Below are positions 34,397-44,936 of a stretch of 64,000 nucleotides of DNA, piece by piece. This DNA comes from Ceratodon purpureus (taxonomy: Eukaryota > Streptophyta > Bryopsida > Pseudoditrichales > Ditrichaceae). How positions within the stretch are numbered: position 1 is the stretch's first letter; each line of letters opens with the position of its first letter. The stretch is taken from NCBI GenBank assembly GCA_014871385.1, contig CM026432.1, positions 1,071,194 through 1,135,193 on the forward strand. Direction: 5' to 3'. The notes under the pieces are model-generated. The model saw only the letters and a list, made by a program, of their open reading frames with translations, had not been told where the DNA came from and ran no database searches. The position numbers and the translations under genes were made by a program.

Positions 34397-37164
34397 TCAA
34401 GTCGACACTCGTAACGGTGGAACACTTAGACGTGAGATCGAAGACTCACAGTTTGTGGACGCGGCAGCTGGAAAACCCCCAGTCTCCGATGTGTTGAGCC
34501 TCAGTCCCTTGTGGTTCTCCAGTTTTGGCTGTCGAATTAGGGGTAATCTGATTTGGTTCGCCCCAAAACTCTCCAACCAGTCGTTAGAGAATTCAGGCTT
34601 CGGGCAGAAAGGAAATGCACACTCTCTCCTCCCATCACTTAACCAAGCAGCCAAACAGAAATGATGGTATGTGCATTCACAATCTGCCACAGTGATATTG
34701 TTGCACTTAAAACTTAAATCACAAATAGGACAGTTACAGACGTATATGACCTTCACTGTCCCTTCCACCGGGACTCTTGGGTTGCGAATTGGCAACGGTG
34801 TAGTCCCCATGCCAGAACCTCCTGCCATCAGCTGCACCTGCTCGGTCAACTTTGCGACCCACATCTCTACACGCGTGGATGCTACACCTCGTAGCCTTAT
34901 CTCACTGTCCATATTTCCCAACTCAGTTTCCAGCCGTAGCTGCTCCAGACGAAGCTGTTCAGTCCGCGCACTCTCCCTATTGAGGATGTGTTCTCCGATC
35001 TCAAGATCTTTGTCTATAATCTTGAGTTCCCCCTCTTCCTCAGCCGAAATTTCTCCTACCATTTGTAGCTCTGACTCGTCGGAGTCCCCTCCTTTTCTGT
35101 TCTCCGTGAAATGCCTCAGCAAGCTTTCACGCCTTCTGCGCATGTTAGCGCAGGCCAATTCCTCCTCCTTCACGGACTTCTGTCTCTCCGCCAACGCTCC
35201 GTCCACACCCTTGCACTGCTGCACGAGTTCACGCCTCCGATGCTCCAGCACAGATCTGCATGGAAACGGTCACTAATTTGGTCATACTCACTTGCTAACA
35301 TCAAGGAATTATCAGGTACTCAAACGTCCCCTTGAAGCTATGGTAACGACATCGCAAGAGCTTGATTTCTGTACGTCTCCACGTCAGTAATTGAAGACCC
35401 TCACTTAGGATCATATTAAACAGTTCAAGCACCCTGCATAATGTACTACGCATTCTGCGTGGAAATGACTGCATCTTGGATGATTTCCTTGGCACTATCC
35501 AGTCTGAAACCAGAATAAAAAATTCAGATAACCCATCAATAAAAACTGTGCGGAGACTTCATCAAACTGAAATCAACAATTCCGCATGGTAAAGCTTCCC
35601 TCCTCATTAATTTTGAAATAAACACTACGTAATTGAGCGGAAAACAACTTCTCTACAGTCTCGGTTTCGGGAACTTTAGCCCGTGTAACCAGAGTCCCGA
35701 GCCTCGAGAAGGGAGTGCCACGTCTGTAATCAAGCTGGATCATGGGCGGACATCACACACATATGCCCCGAAGCATATCGCAGAGTCAGTGACAGTTCAT
35801 TGACTGTATTTCAAACTCGATTGGCCCCTGCACTCCTCACATGCCACTACGACAGTTGCATGTGCGCTTATCACATTCCATGACGAACCTTCTAGTTGTG
35901 CTCCTGCGAATTACATTCACAGCGACGGAACCCGTCCGAGGAGCCTTTGTACGTGAGAGCAGTTGCGTCGCAGATCCGTACCAATGGACATTAGCACGGC
36001 AATCTATCTAATATGGGGAAGTATGTGACCACAATATGGCATAAGTTTCTAAAGCTGTTGAACACTTTCAAAACTTCTTCTATGAGCAGGAGCGATAGTC
36101 CAAGGAAATGAAGGGCACTAGCAGCGGGTCAATTACATGCAAACAGCAAATGATCCGAGAGGAGTTCTTCAAATTTACTTATTCACAAAACATGCCTCGC
36201 ACCCTAACACCGTCCTCAACATCGGTTTGCAATGCATCACACTACCGGCATGGTGTCCTTGACAACCTGGTCTGGATAAACAAGACTACTAATGCAAACC
36301 CTCACCCCGAAACCAGAACCCTAAATACCCTAAACCAATTTCATGCGCATCCGGCTCTGTGCATGCAATCATCGACCTCGAGACCGTGAAGCCTTGACAA
36401 GCTAAATGCCATCGCAATCCTCGAAATCCTAGCACGACGACTCAGGACTCCTGAAATCAATAAGCATGTTCTGGATATTCGGCAACTTACAACTTGGGCC
36501 CAATTTCGTTCTTGTCCACCTCTGCACCCTTCAACAACTCCCTCACTTCAGACGTCTGCTCTGCTGTAAATCGGAGAGCCTCACACGCTGCTCCGAACTG
36601 ACGCTGCTGACTTGGAGAAGGTGATCCAACTGCACTGTCCACTATGTGAATGCCTTGCAAGTCGTCCCACTTCATGCGGGTGGCCTCCTCCACTCTGCCG
36701 TCCCTCTCCCACGTCACGTACTGCTTACGACATACATCATAAGCGAACTTCGCCCAATTAATTTTTGCTTTCCCGTCTCTTTCTGCTAACCAGCTCCTCA
36801 GAAAGTAACGTGCATATTCCTTGTTCGGAGGAGGGTGATTGTACATCGCCAAGTACAATTGCCACACCTTCGTGCATTCATCCTCAGAGATCCACTCATT
36901 CGGCTCTAGCCTAATTCCACTGCCGCCCTTGTTCGGGAAAACACGTTTGAGATGAGCTTCTGTAACGTGGGCGGTACCACACTCTGTCTTCCCGCAAATG
37001 CCTGCGTCTTCGTAGTTCAATCTCTCAGCGAAGTCCTGCACAGACCACTTACAACGGTCAAGCATTGCCTTTGCGAATCGGATTCTCTCGACGTTCTTCC
37101 TGTTCCGATCAATGTTCTCAGTCTTCGGAAGTGCGGCAGGCACGTCACTTTCCGAATTTGCCAT
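34397..37164 (-). CDS. Coiled-coil plus Cys/His-rich (RING-like) protein, multi-exon
   Basis: The first exon (37164-36491) starts at ATG and encodes 224 residues (MANSESDVPAALPKTE..., CKWSVQDFAERLNYEDAGIC), ending at a GTAAGT donor. The last block (35255-34397), after a CAG boundary, encodes a charged coiled coil (TEQLRLEQLRLETELGN). A Cys/His cluster follows (CNCPICDLSFKCNN ... CECTYHHFCLAAWL ... CAFPFCPK) that resembles a RING/treble-clef metal site, then a Ser/Thr-rich tail. A middle exon after TTTCAG near 35505 (LLDSAKEIIQDAVISTQNA) soon meets a TAG, so its 3' limit is unresolved. I do not recognise the full protein; the Cys/His part suggests a ubiquitin-ligase-like or zinc-binding role (inference). 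The two large blocks have no lesions. Confidence 0.5.
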
Positions 37165-37204
37165 CCCGAATCCTTACTCAAACTGCAGCCAACAACGATG
37201 CAGC

Positions 37205-37275
37205 TTCCCACAATACGCTTCCCACAATAAACCCTTGTAGCCTCTAAACCCTCGTAGCCTCTAAACCCTAACTGG
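37205..37275 (-). promoter_or_regulatory. Telo-box-like cluster upstream of the coiled-coil gene
   Basis: On the minus strand, 40-110 bp upstream of the ATG at 37164, there are two imperfect units of AGGGTTTAGAGGCTAC plus a further AGGGTTTA, and a nearby doublet of TGTGGGAAGC. AGGGTTT (AAACCCT) boxes are typical of plant promoters and 5' leaders of growth-related genes. Use here is inferred from position. Confidence 0.4.
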
Positions 37276-39108
37276 CAGCCTCCGAAACTGATGCAGGAAC
37301 AATTGCGACGACAATTTCACACTGCATTCGGAAGCTTCAGAAGTGGGTGAACAGCGTAAGCAGGGTCGAAAGCACATCCAGATTCCTCCACATTTTAAAA
37401 CAATGTGACAACCCTAAGCAAAATTTATGTCAGAGCTGGGTTGGCTTTATCCCCTAAGTCACCGCTGCCTCCTCCCACTGCGAATTCCCGACGTTGAACA
37501 CTTCACCCACACCAAGATTCCGAAGAAACCACGCTTTCTAGGCACGGCAATATTCGCCGGGTGACTATCACAAAACAACTTCACTTCGTCGCCGAAACCA
37601 CCGCACTCCCCTCTCCCGACACAACCCTCACAGTGCCCCTCGTCGACCCTGGCCAAAGTGCGAAGACAGCAAAGTGTGCAGCACAGCGAAAAATCCATGT
37701 CCAAGCGCCCGCAGCCTATCTCAAAACCTGAAAAACGTACAGCCCAGGGAAATCAATGATATACGCCGCCTACCTGCATGCATAAATTTTTCTTCCTCGA
37801 TAGTGGCAGCGATTTGGATAATCTCTCTGAATTGGCTGCGGGGCATTCACGGCACTCCTTCGCGAGGTGCGCAGCAATGAAGGGTTTTCGCTCGGCTTCT
37901 GTGCTAAACCCGAATCCCTTCAACAAGTGGCAACCTAAACCCCTACACAGGTTTCTGGTAGTTCAACTGCCATGACGTTCCCAAAGTCCCCAACCACGCC
38001 ACTGCGTTTTCACTGAAAATTTGTCACATATTGCACTTTGTGGTACACTTTATTGTGCTCACCCCCGGTGTTCAGCGATCTACACGCCAGTTCCATTCTT
38101 CAGCCGCGACATTCTGATGTAAGCTTGTCAGCACGATGTCTTGGTACGTTCTAGACGCAGCTGTAGCATCATGATTGATCAGCGAGATTTTCGCTAGCCA
38201 GTGCCAGGTCGGGATCAAATACTCGTAGGACTGGTTTGCGGCATCAGAATAGTGAGTGGTGTGATCGTCATGATAAATGTTTTATGGTTTAATAGTTTGC
38301 CGTCGCAATTTTCATGGTACGCTAGGCGTAGAGGAGGGAGTGGTTGTAGTCATCATCCAACCGGGTTGAAGCCGGCCGCGGTGTGTACTAATGGCTTATG
38401 AGGGTTTTAAAAGTTTGAAGGTTCTTGGCATGCATCACAGTCATTGTCATACTTATCTTTGCGTAGGAAGTTGGTGCGGTCATCATTGTAGTTAGCTGTA
38501 GAAAGTGATGGTTGTCGCGGTTAGGGTAGAGTGGGGGCCGCCGCGAGCAGGAAGTGTGGCTTAGAAGCTAATCGTGGCAAGGGAGTGAGCAAGAAGTGTG
38601 ACTTAGAAGCCACTCGAGGCAAGGGAGTAAGCACGCATAAATTGAAAGAAAGCGAGCCTTCCTCTTCAGTTTCCTGAGGGTTATGGTGTTGGAGGTCAGA
38701 GATGCATGGAGGGGGTTTGGAGTGACGTTCTTTTGTAGGTTGAGGGTATGCTGAAATGGTGTAAGTATAGGTTTTGAGAGGGTTTGAGAGGGGCGGCTTC
38801 AGAGCACATCTCCATTTGGTTTGCCGTTGCAAGGTGTAGGTGGATAGTGGGAGGTCTGAATTATTGTGGCCGAGAAGGGTTTGTGGGTGTCAAGTGCGGC
38901 GTGTGTTCAAGGCTTTAATCATTGGCAGTGCACAACAACTAGTGACGGATTGCCGTATAATACGCATTACATCTGTAAGTGCTGCGTAGGGTTTTTGTGA
39001 CTTTTTAGGGTTTATGATGTTATGCTTCGCATTTGGGTGTATTTGTTGTGCTCTGAAATGCGGCCTTCTATTGACCTGCATGTGACGTGCCTCTACCTTG
39101 CAGGCGCG
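37276..39108. other. No supported gene
   Basis: A minus-strand frame at 37459-37704 (GECGGFGDEVKLFCDSHPAN) has globular composition and might be an exon, but nothing supports it. The rest holds only short frames. A 42-bp tandem duplication lies at 38545-38628. Confidence 0.3.
38545..38628. repeat. 42-bp direct tandem duplication
   Basis: Units at 38545 and 38587 beginning GAGCAGGAAGTG and GAGCAAGAAGTG align throughout, both ending near GGCAAGGGAGT. Confidence 0.8.
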
Positions 39109-39294
39109 ATGAGCACTTCCCACGATATGGTGGACGCGGCCACAGAGGCAGTGAAGAGCGTGATAGACGATATTCCGAGAGGTCACTTTATGGACGAGGA
39201 TATGGGTAGTTCGCAACCTCCCATCCGTAATGGCAGGGCCCCTCCAAAAGTAAACTTTATGGGCTCTTTGCTCGAGAGGGTAGCTTGTACGTGA
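39109..39294 (+). CDS. Short acidic frame or exon, unknown
   Basis: ATG at 39109 right after a CTTGCAG boundary, open for 61 codons (MSTSHDMVDAATEAVKSVID). A GTACGT donor-like site sits four codons before the stop, so this may be an exon that splices out just before the GAGC-rich repeat. No family recognised. Confidence 0.3.
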   Translation: MSTSHDMVDAATEAVKSVIDDIPRGHFMDEDMGSSQPPIRNGRAPPKVNFMGSLLERVACT

Positions 39295-40251
39295 GCGCAG
39301 AGCGCAGAGCGGAGAGCGGTGAGCGCAGATTTGGAGAGCGGAGAGCACAGAATGGGGGACAGAACCTTAAAATAGCACTTTTTTTACTAAAAATAAATCA
39401 TAAAATTAGAAGATTCGAATATTCTTAGTGTATTTTTGGAAAGTTACTAATTTTAGTAATTTTATTGACCCTATAACCGTGGACTATTTACAGTATTTTC
39501 ATTGAATTTGTAGTTCGTTTTCTTTTTTCTTGGTGATTAATTTTTTAACGTGCACCAATTACTATGCTCCAGCTCCTTCTTACTAGTTCAGGCATACAGT
39601 AATTCCCCTTATCTCCTTAAATTTATATGCAAATTACTACTTAAAATGTATTGGTATTGAACCTCTGAACAGGGATCAAGTAACATTTAATTTCGTAACA
39701 TTTCCTTAACATTGCTAGAATTCATCCACCATAGTCTACATGCCTTTGTCCTTTTTTTTATTTTTTTATTTTTTTTAATAATTGTCTTGTATTTTTTATA
39801 AAATTTTCTTTATTCTATCTATCTTGTTAGAGGGGTCAAAAGCCTCCTTTCATTTAATTCTCTCCTTCATTTTATTTTCACAATCATTTTATTTTCACAT
39901 TCAATTTGTTAATCTTCTTCATATTATTTTCAACCTTCATTTTAAATATTGCTATTCTTTTCTTTAATCTTTTTAATTTCGATTTATATAATTTGTTTTT
40001 TTTTGGTTTTTTAAATTTTTTTGCATTCTTTATTTTAAAAAAAAAAATTTAAATGCTAAATGATCTCTGCTAAACCTTCATCTTTTTCCATTCGGTTTAG
40101 GAGGATGACAACTTTTAAATGAATGAATGGCCGATTTTCAAGGGCGCCAAGCATCTTCTTCAGGGATATTTAAGATAAGAGTAGGGAATGTCTCTGCCTC
40201 TTTTGTGTTGGTGTTATGTGAAGCTCTTTTCCGTAGTGCGGGACAGCAGCT
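39295..40251. other. GAGC-rich repeat followed by AT-rich spacer
   Basis: 39298-39350 is a run of GAGCGCAGAGC/GAGAGCGGTGAGC variants related to the repeats at 40.9 and 57.7 kb. 39.36-40.1 kb is very AT-rich with long T tracts and no gene. Confidence 0.5.
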
Positions 40252-40704
40252 ATGGAAGACGTCAGAGATATTGTTGTTTCACTTGCTGACGATGTTTGTC
40301 CATTTGAACCGTATGTTGAGGTGGAGGACGAAGAAGAGGTGATGGCCAACAGCCAAGGGCGTCCTTCGACAACGGATGTTGACGTCCAACCGGATGTAAG
40401 AGCTGACCCTCCACGTTCAGAAAATTCGGATGAAATCATAGTGCTAGAGAAGGACGCAGATGTGCCTTTGCAACCACATGCATACTCAAAGGTTGGAAAG
40501 ATCCCAAGGGGAACCTATTCCAGGGAATCAGTTAATCGGAGGCGGGGAGGTGGGCCATTGCTGAAACGTTCATACCAAGGACACGCTCCAAGTGTGGGAA
40601 CGAAAGTGAATGCGAATGTAGTTTGTCCTGTAGTACAGTCAGCGGCTGGCAGTCCCGCTGATAGGGTAGTGGGCAACCCTAAACGTGTTAGGCTCGAAGA
40701 TTGA
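40252..40704 (+). CDS. Hypothetical 150-residue protein
   Basis: ATG at 40252; acidic N-terminal third (VEVEDEEEVMANSQG), then a basic middle (RGTYSRESVNRRRGGGPLLK) and a short NPKRVRLED end that could act as a nuclear signal. No domain recognised. It lies directly upstream of the GTGAGCA repeat / CCGCCGGGG motif cluster, so it could be the accessory frame of a mobile element. Possibly an exon continuing the frame at 39.1 kb. Confidence 0.4.
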   Translation: MEDVRDIVVSLADDVCPFEPYVEVEDEEEVMANSQGRPSTTDVDVQPDVRADPPRSENSDEIIVLEKDADVPLQPHAYSKVGKIPRGTYSRESVNRRRGGGPLLKRSYQGHAPSVGTKVNANVVCPVVQSAAGSPADRVVGNPKRVRLED

Positions 40705-40906
40705 GACATCTAATAACAAGTATATGTTTGCTGTAATAAAAGATACATGTCAGGGGATACGAAGTATATAGTGCACTTGTTCAAGATAGAATGTTTTCAA
40801 ATAGAGTGCAATTAATGTGAACGACAAAGCCCTTAATATAATGAAAAAGTCAATACAGCTTCTATATTGCTGACTTAGTACATCAGCGATGCTACTGTGG
40901 CAGCGG

Positions 40907-41018
40907 TGAGCAGTGAGCAGTGAGCAGTGAGCAGAGAGCAGAGAATTTCACCGCCGGGGTTCAAAAGTGAGCAGAATTTTTTGCCGCCGGGGTTGCAAAA
41001 TTGACCGCCGGGGTCTAT
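40907..41018 (+). repeat. GTGAGCA heptad run with CCGCCGGGG motifs
   Basis: GGCAGCGGTGAGC is followed by about four GTGAGCA heptads, then AATTTCACCGCCGGGG, and CCGCCGGGG twice more. The order GGCAGCGGTGAGC ... AATTTCACCGCCGG recurs in inverted orientation at 57683-57774, about 17 kb away, so it may be an element end. No target-site duplication was seen. Confidence 0.6.
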
Positions 41019-41879
41019 AATGCGGAGTCTATTACCGTGGAAAATTGTCGTAGTACTTTCGTTATATAATATTTTTAATACAAAATTTGAATGTCGGTAA
41101 GGTTGAGCTGTCTAGTAAAAACTAGCATATACTAGCATCACGTTCTAGTCTTACTCCTCCGGTCTGTCTTGGTTTTGGAAGGTGAATGGGTGGGGTGAGG
41201 CACTACGCTCAGACTCCCAAAGAATCACTACAACTAAATTACTACATTATGATCCATCACAACAAATTCCATCTACTTATTATCAATATCTTATTCGTAA
41301 ATGAAATACAAACTAATTTTTTATTTTATGTTTCAAGATTAATAAATAAGATTAGTAATAGTAGTCATAGATCTAACCGTATAGATAGAATCTAAAATTC
41401 AAAATGTATAATTTTTATTCATACATCAAGTTCTAAATATTCATATTAATTGCATTTTATAATGCATCTTTGCAAAACTACCTAAATTGGACATAGGTCA
41501 GGACATTGCGCATGTTTGTTGTCAACTCCACACTGTCAGCCTTGAAAGCCACCTGGCCAACTACTGTCCGCTTGTAGGGCTTGCTCACGGTGCCTCTTCT
41601 CAAAGACACATGGCTGTGCACCCGCTTTGAGAAAGAACATATTCAGCTTCAAGTGAACGTGCAAAACTGTAAAAACGGGTAATAAATTTGTTGCAGAAGT
41701 AAATTCTAGATGCTGAAAAAGTAGAAATCCATGATGCGAGACGAAGCTTCAAACCAGCGTTTTTTAGACCAAAGAAGACCCCCTTGCCCCAAAAACCCGC
41801 CCTGAGAAAAAAACCAATAGCGAGAACTGTCGGGCATGAGCAGCAATTCCCTAGAAGCTCCACGTGAAGTGAAGTAGTA

Positions 41880-41990
41880 TCGTGCAGCTGGGAATCGAAC
41901 CCCGCACCACTTAGGAACGACGAGTAGAGTCTCCCGCCCACGTCGCATCTTTAGAATGAGACCCATGACCCATGCCGGAGAGCGGTACCT
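41880..41990 (-). mobile_element. Possible tRNA-derived SINE (Pol III B box)
   Basis: On the minus strand GGTTCGATTCC (complement of 41891-41901) matches the tRNA/SINE B box GGTTCGANNCC. It is preceded about 35 bp upstream by GTGGGCGGGAGACTC, a poor A-box candidate. I could not fold a full tRNA cloverleaf with an anticodon, so a SINE or other tRNA-derived relic fits better than a working tRNA. Confidence 0.4.
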
Positions 41991-42799
41991 TGGATGTGAA
42001 GCGTTGCGTGCTGCCCTGGTTACAATCTGGTCAATCTGGCTCACCCTATACATAGGTTTGGAAACCGGGGAGATAATCAGGGTTGTAACCGAGGTCGGCG
42101 AGTTTCTTTGAACTCAAAATGTGATTGTCGGATCCGACAATACGTTTTGGCTACCTTGTGATCTTGAGGGGACCGGACCCGGGAACCTGAATACCCGTTT
42201 GATATCCTTTGTGTCCGGATTTGTTCGCCTCCAACCGCCTCGTGTGCTCCCTGTGCGTCCTATGTGCTGCCCACTTTGCCTACTTTGAGAGCAAATGTAG
42301 CAATTTTCTTCTAGGAAATTGGTCCTAAAATTACTAAATTTTGTAAAATTCTCTCCCCCCGGGGAGACGTCGAGACAGTAATGTATGGCAGTTGTATGTA
42401 TTGATCACTTTACCGTAATCCAAGGAAATCAGATTGACACGTTATAAGTTTATGCCACAAATTATAGGCCTACATTGAAACAAAAAATTCAATTTTCAAA
42501 TATAAATCTTTATTTTGGTATTCAAACGTCGAAGCTAGGCAATCATAATATTGATTACATGCCATACAAATTGACTTTATGGTCTACATAATATACATCC
42601 TACGCATCTTCAAATTTAATTTGTATTGCTAATTGCATGTTCCTCAAGATGGATAATAACATTTAAGTTTGAGAGAGTAATCATTAATGTTGCGGAATAT
42701 CAAAACCATTATGCAAGTTCATATTTGAAAATCTATAGAAGATGCAAGATGTAGGTTTTTGATTCATTACAAGGATAATATGGTTCAAATGCAGTTTGT

Positions 42800-44030
42800 A
42801 CAAGCTTCACGTGATACATATCCATGGGGATGTCTAGATTTGTTAGGCAAGTTCGCGTATGCTCGATCAGCTCGTCTCTTAATAACTCTTCTTTGTGCAT
42901 GGATATGTGATATATTGTGACGCAGATGTCAGCTATAAATTGTGATTGGTCCCTTTTTTAATGAAGTTTGTCCATGGGTATGTCAAAATTTGTAACGCGG
43001 ATTTTAGCTGCCGGATCGTATAGAGTGTTTTGACACTTCGGAATTTCTTCGGATGTTTGAAATTGTTGAAGGTATTCACATTTGCTAGATCATTTGGTCA
43101 ATAATTTTCAGTACTCTCTATAGGTATGGCAGTAATATTGATGCGGATTTTTACTTTTGAACTCGATCTGTATCTTTTGCATGATGCTTTTCTATGGATA
43201 TGCCAAAATTTGTGTGGCAAAATTTAGCTGTCGGATCCTACAGCGATGTTTTGACACTTGTAAAACATGGGGATGCCAAATTGTTGAGTGAATTCGGATC
43301 TACTTGATAACACAGTCATTTTTATTCATCCATATTTCAATGGATATACCATAATCCTTATGTTGATTTCAGCGTCCGGATCAGTCAGCCTTTTTTTGGC
43401 CCCTTTGATTCCAGGGTGATGTCTAATACTATTGTTGAACTCCACTGCTGGAACATCAATTGGTCATTTTTATTCCCTAGTATTTCCATAGGTATATCCG
43501 AATTTCTCATGTTGATTTTGGCTCTCGAATCAAACAATCCTTTTTTGGCGCTTATTATTTCATAGAAATGACTAAAAATGTTGTGCAATTTCACACAAGC
43601 AGGATGAATCGGTCTTTTTTTTTACTAAAATTTTGACGGCTATGTCCAAAATTGGAAGATTTATTACATCTATCGGGTCTTATAGTCAAAATGTCTTGCT
43701 TCTAAATTCATAGGTATGTCAAAAAAATCTTGATAGGTGCTATCCTTCAAGTTCTTAGACTTAGTATTTTTAGCGGTTTTGTCGCCTCCGGCAATTTTGA
43801 GAGCTACCAAATTCTTCCTATCAAATCGACAGTTAGAATCCCTTCCTTCTGAATTCAAAGGTATTTTGTAAAAACTTGTAATGGATGCTATAATTTATAT
43901 TCTCAGACATTGTTTTCTATCGTTGTTTTGCCACCTTTGGCGATTTTGAGAGGTACCAAATCCTTGTTGTCAGATCTAACAACCTAAATTTCTCCCTTTC
44001 GCATTCATGGCTATGTTTCCTTTGACGTCG
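42800..44030. repeat. Degenerate ~147-bp satellite with ~74-bp half steps
   Basis: A diverged motif around ATGGGTATGTCAAAATTTG recurs near 42974, 43121, 43194, 43340, 43489, 43636, 43710 and 43857. The steps are about 147, 73, 146, 149, 147, 74 and 147 bp. Several copies keep a following GCTGTCGGATCCTACAG-like core (for example near 43227). The units are too diverged to be recent. It appears to be an older relative of the arrays at 44.9-50.6 kb, on the other side of an exon-like block. Confidence 0.6.
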
Positions 44031-44909
44031 TCTTCGGCTGACCTCCTCTCTTTCATTTTCGCGCGCTTACATCTCCAGCCTCCATCTCTGCGGACATAGC
44101 ATGCGCATCCGAGTTGGGTAGACTGTCTAAATTTGGGGGGAGGATGTCCTCAACGAACTCATTCACCTCCTCTTCGCCATCTTTCTTCTTTGTCTACAGT
44201 TCCTTGATTGCCTTCTCCTCTTCAGTGACCATAGTCTTTGGGCACTCGAGGTACCAGCATCCCTCATTGAGGTGCTGCAAGTTGTATACCTTTCTTTGGT
44301 CCACTGTAAACATATACTCCAAATTATTGGTCTCCTTCCAGATCTCCCAAGCTGTTGGGTACGCATCTACCATTGCAGTTGGAATGAGCTCCCGCTTAAA
44401 GTACCTATAGACCAGCCTATTCATAGCCATGCCTGTTCCGGCCTGAGACGCGAAGGGAAGTGATTTGGAGTAAGCATTAGCACCTGTAAAGAATGCCCCG
44501 TAAGCCTTCTCCCATAGGAGCACTCGCTACTTCTCCACGTAAGTCTCCATGGGGACTCGTTTCGGCCTTACCGTAGGGCGCGTTTCAGACGCCTCTTCTT
44601 CCTTTCAAATCGATTCAAGCCAAGTAACGCACTCAGCTTCCGCGGATTTGTCAATCTGTACAATTTATAAGCCCACAGAAAGAGATTAAGACAGAATCAT
44701 TAATAGGATCTCCCATATAAAACGAAGTAACGAAGGTGGACGTTTACAAAGCTAAGCAGGAGATTATTACATAAGCCCAGAAAGCAGCTCTCGAAAGCCA
44801 TGGGCCGAGCACATTCTCCGAGCACAGAGTCGCAAGAAACTTTAATGTCTTTCGCAAACTTTCTGACCCGTTCCACATCCTCAACCACTTTGTCAAAGTG
44901 ATTCTTTAT
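44031..44909 (-). pseudogene. Unknown gene, downstream exons, with in-frame stops
   Basis: Two blocks on the minus strand. 44909 downwards follows a TTTGCAG boundary and reads IKNHFDKVVEDVERVRKFAK. 44655 to about 44040 follows a TGTACAG boundary and stays in one frame (WEKAYGAFFTGANAYSKSLP, CWYLECPKTMVTEEEKAIKE) through TGA and TAG codons near 44605, 44530 and 44195 and a further TGA near the end. Absence of indels but presence of stops indicates a moderately decayed gene. The family is not recognised. The block at 50619-50810 is probably an upstream exon of the same gene, separated by satellite arrays. Confidence 0.5.
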
Positions 44910-44936
44910 CTGCAAATCCATCCAACTTAATCAAAC

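Noticed and set aside
34671..35276. Plus-strand Ser-rich 201-codon frame
   Set aside because: Antisense of the coiled-coil region; Ser/Leu richness is what Glu/Arg codons give in reverse.
41880..41990. Functional tRNA gene
   Set aside because: Only the B box is convincing; no acceptor/anticodon pairing could be built.
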